NCBI GenBank assembly: GCA_964418595.1
Contig: CAYQMF010000034.1
Span: 1 to 52,967, forward strand
Source: CAYQMF01 sp964418595
GTDB taxonomy: Bacteria > Planctomycetota > UBA1135 > UBA2386
Direction of reading: 5' to 3'
DNA length: 52,967 nt
The notes below the pieces were generated by a model. That model did no database searches. It had not been told where the DNA came from and saw only the letters and a program-made list of their open reading frames with translations. Numbering within the stretch: position 1 is the first letter of the stretch; each line of letters starts with the position of its first letter. The position numbers and the translations under genes were made by a program. Positions 52,308 to 52,967 of this stretch are shown piece after piece.

Positions 52308-52959
52308 GCGGTGGGCTGAGATCCGCCGCGTGTTCGACGCGGCGCTGGACCTCGCGCCCGACGAACGCGAGGCGTTCCTCGAACGCATGTGCGCGGGCGA
52401 CGCCGCGTTGCGCTCCGAGGTGGAAGCTCTCTTGCACGCCGACCAGGAGGAAGGGCCGGCCGCGCTGGACGGCGAGCCGGGAGTCCTCCTCGCAGAGCAC
52501 GATCTGGTCGGCCGCGACATCGGCGCGTTCCGCATCGTGCGCGCGATCGGCGCGGGCGGGATGGGCACGGTCTACGAGGCGGAGCAGCAGCGACCGCAGC
52601 GCCGGGTCGCGCTGAAGACCCTCGCCGTCGGCCTCCCCAGCGATCGTGCCCGCCAGCGGTTCGAGGACGAGGCCGACATCCTCGCGCGCCTGCGCCACCC
52701 AGGCATCGCGCAGGTGCTGGCGGCGGGCACGGCGACGATCGGGGGTCGCGACGTGCCCTGGTTCGCCCTCGAGCTGGTCGAAGACCCGCGTCCGATCGAT
52801 CGCTTCGCACGCGAGCGCGGACTCGACACGAGCGTCGTCGTCGGCCTGCTCGCGACGGTCTGCGACGCGGTCCACTTCGCACACCAGCGTGGCGTGATCC
52901 ACCGCGACCTCAAACCGCCGGGATCAATATTCGCCGGGCGTATCTATGGAGTCGTTTAA
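52300..52959 (+). CDS. Serine/threonine protein kinase, broken at the window end
   Basis: This is a Hanks-type kinase, coupled to the sigma factor by an 8-base overlap. Residues 1-65 are the N-terminal extension typical of such kinases (RRVFDAALDLAPDEREAFLERM). The kinase domain follows, with the Gly loop IGAGGMGTVYEA (83-94), VALK with Lys106, and the catalytic loop HRDLKP (201-206). Immediately after, the expected NILV sequence is replaced by PGSIFAGRIYGVV and a TAA stop. The last 47 bases are only about 40% G+C by my count, unlike the rest. I think this is a contig-end artefact rather than a true truncation. The full protein would be much longer. Confidence 0.85.
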   Translation: MAERWAEIRRVFDAALDLAPDEREAFLERMCAGDAALRSEVEALLHADQEEGPAALDGEPGVLLAEHDLVGRDIGAFRIVRAIGAGGMGTVYEAEQQRPQRRVALKTLAVGLPSDRARQRFEDEADILARLRHPGIAQVLAAGTATIGGRDVPWFALELVEDPRPIDRFARERGLDTSVVVGLLATVCDAVHFAHQRGVIHRDLKPPGSIFAGRIYGVV

Positions 52960-52967
52960 AAATCTAT

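Noticed and set aside
52300..52959. Kinase as a natural pseudogene
   Set aside because: The break coincides with a sharp drop in G+C at the very end of the window, which an assembly artefact explains better.

Overview
The window is about 53 kb of very G+C-rich, gene-dense bacterial DNA from a Gram-negative-type (diderm) organism. It most likely comes from a member of the Planctomycetota. The evidence is an ECF sigma factor of the group that travels with Ser/Thr kinases, translationally coupled to such a kinase; secreted families of a planctomycete type; an outer-membrane LPS export module (kdsD, kdsC, a giant LptC/LptA-like protein, lptD); and many TTG/GTG starts and short -10-only promoters. 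I see no rRNA, tRNA, CRISPR array, insertion sequence or phage gene, and no gene-free stretch over 300 bases. It reads as chromosomal core with unusual domain fusions.

Layout. 1-10 kb: gyrB (5' end cut by the window), an MCE lipid-transport pair (MlaD-like protein plus a fused MlaF-MlaE ABC subunit), a lone MshEN-domain protein, tatA, ettA, a small PGPGW-like membrane protein and a cardiolipin synthase. 10-17 kb: a minus-strand LPS operon kdsD-kdsC-giant LptC/A-lptD in which every junction is a 4-base stop/start overlap. 17-26 kb: scpA, a HIT/GalT-like protein, fmt-rsmB, a TIM-barrel epimerase-like protein, a solitary Hpt protein, and a divergent LeuA-like synthase and lysC pair. 26-31 kb: an unrecognised 380-residue protein, then a coupled lepB/CPBP protease/CBM9-like secreted protein operon, an AT-hook protein and an aminotransferase. 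31-37 kb: purF, a dolichol-phosphate-mannose-synthase-like glycosyltransferase, and pyrE coupled to a flavin-reductase-like protein and a MobA-nitroreductase fusion. 37-41 kb: a tandem outer-membrane-barrel pair, a periplasmic-binding-like protein and a secreted protein. 41-44 kb: pdxR-pdxS-pdxT, the complete R5P-dependent pyridoxal phosphate synthase with its MocR regulator and a well-formed operator. 44-53 kb: a DapB-like dehydrogenase, a glycosyltransferase, a carboxypeptidase-regulatory-like repeat protein, a reversed-order hydroxyacyl-CoA dehydrogenase/enoyl-CoA hydratase fusion, a second secreted protein, a ClpX paralogue, and an ECF sigma/Ser-Thr kinase pair broken at the window end.

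The observations I rate highest are the giant single-polypeptide LptC/LptA bridge candidate; the MCE protein carrying a C-terminal degenerate trypsin-like domain next to a fused MlaFE subunit; the MobA-nitroreductase fusion coupled to pyrE; the PdxR operator lying inside an apparently leaderless promoter; and a recurring -10 element 6-10 bases before start codons. No obvious new defence or mobile system is present. All family assignments come from reading motifs, not from database searches.
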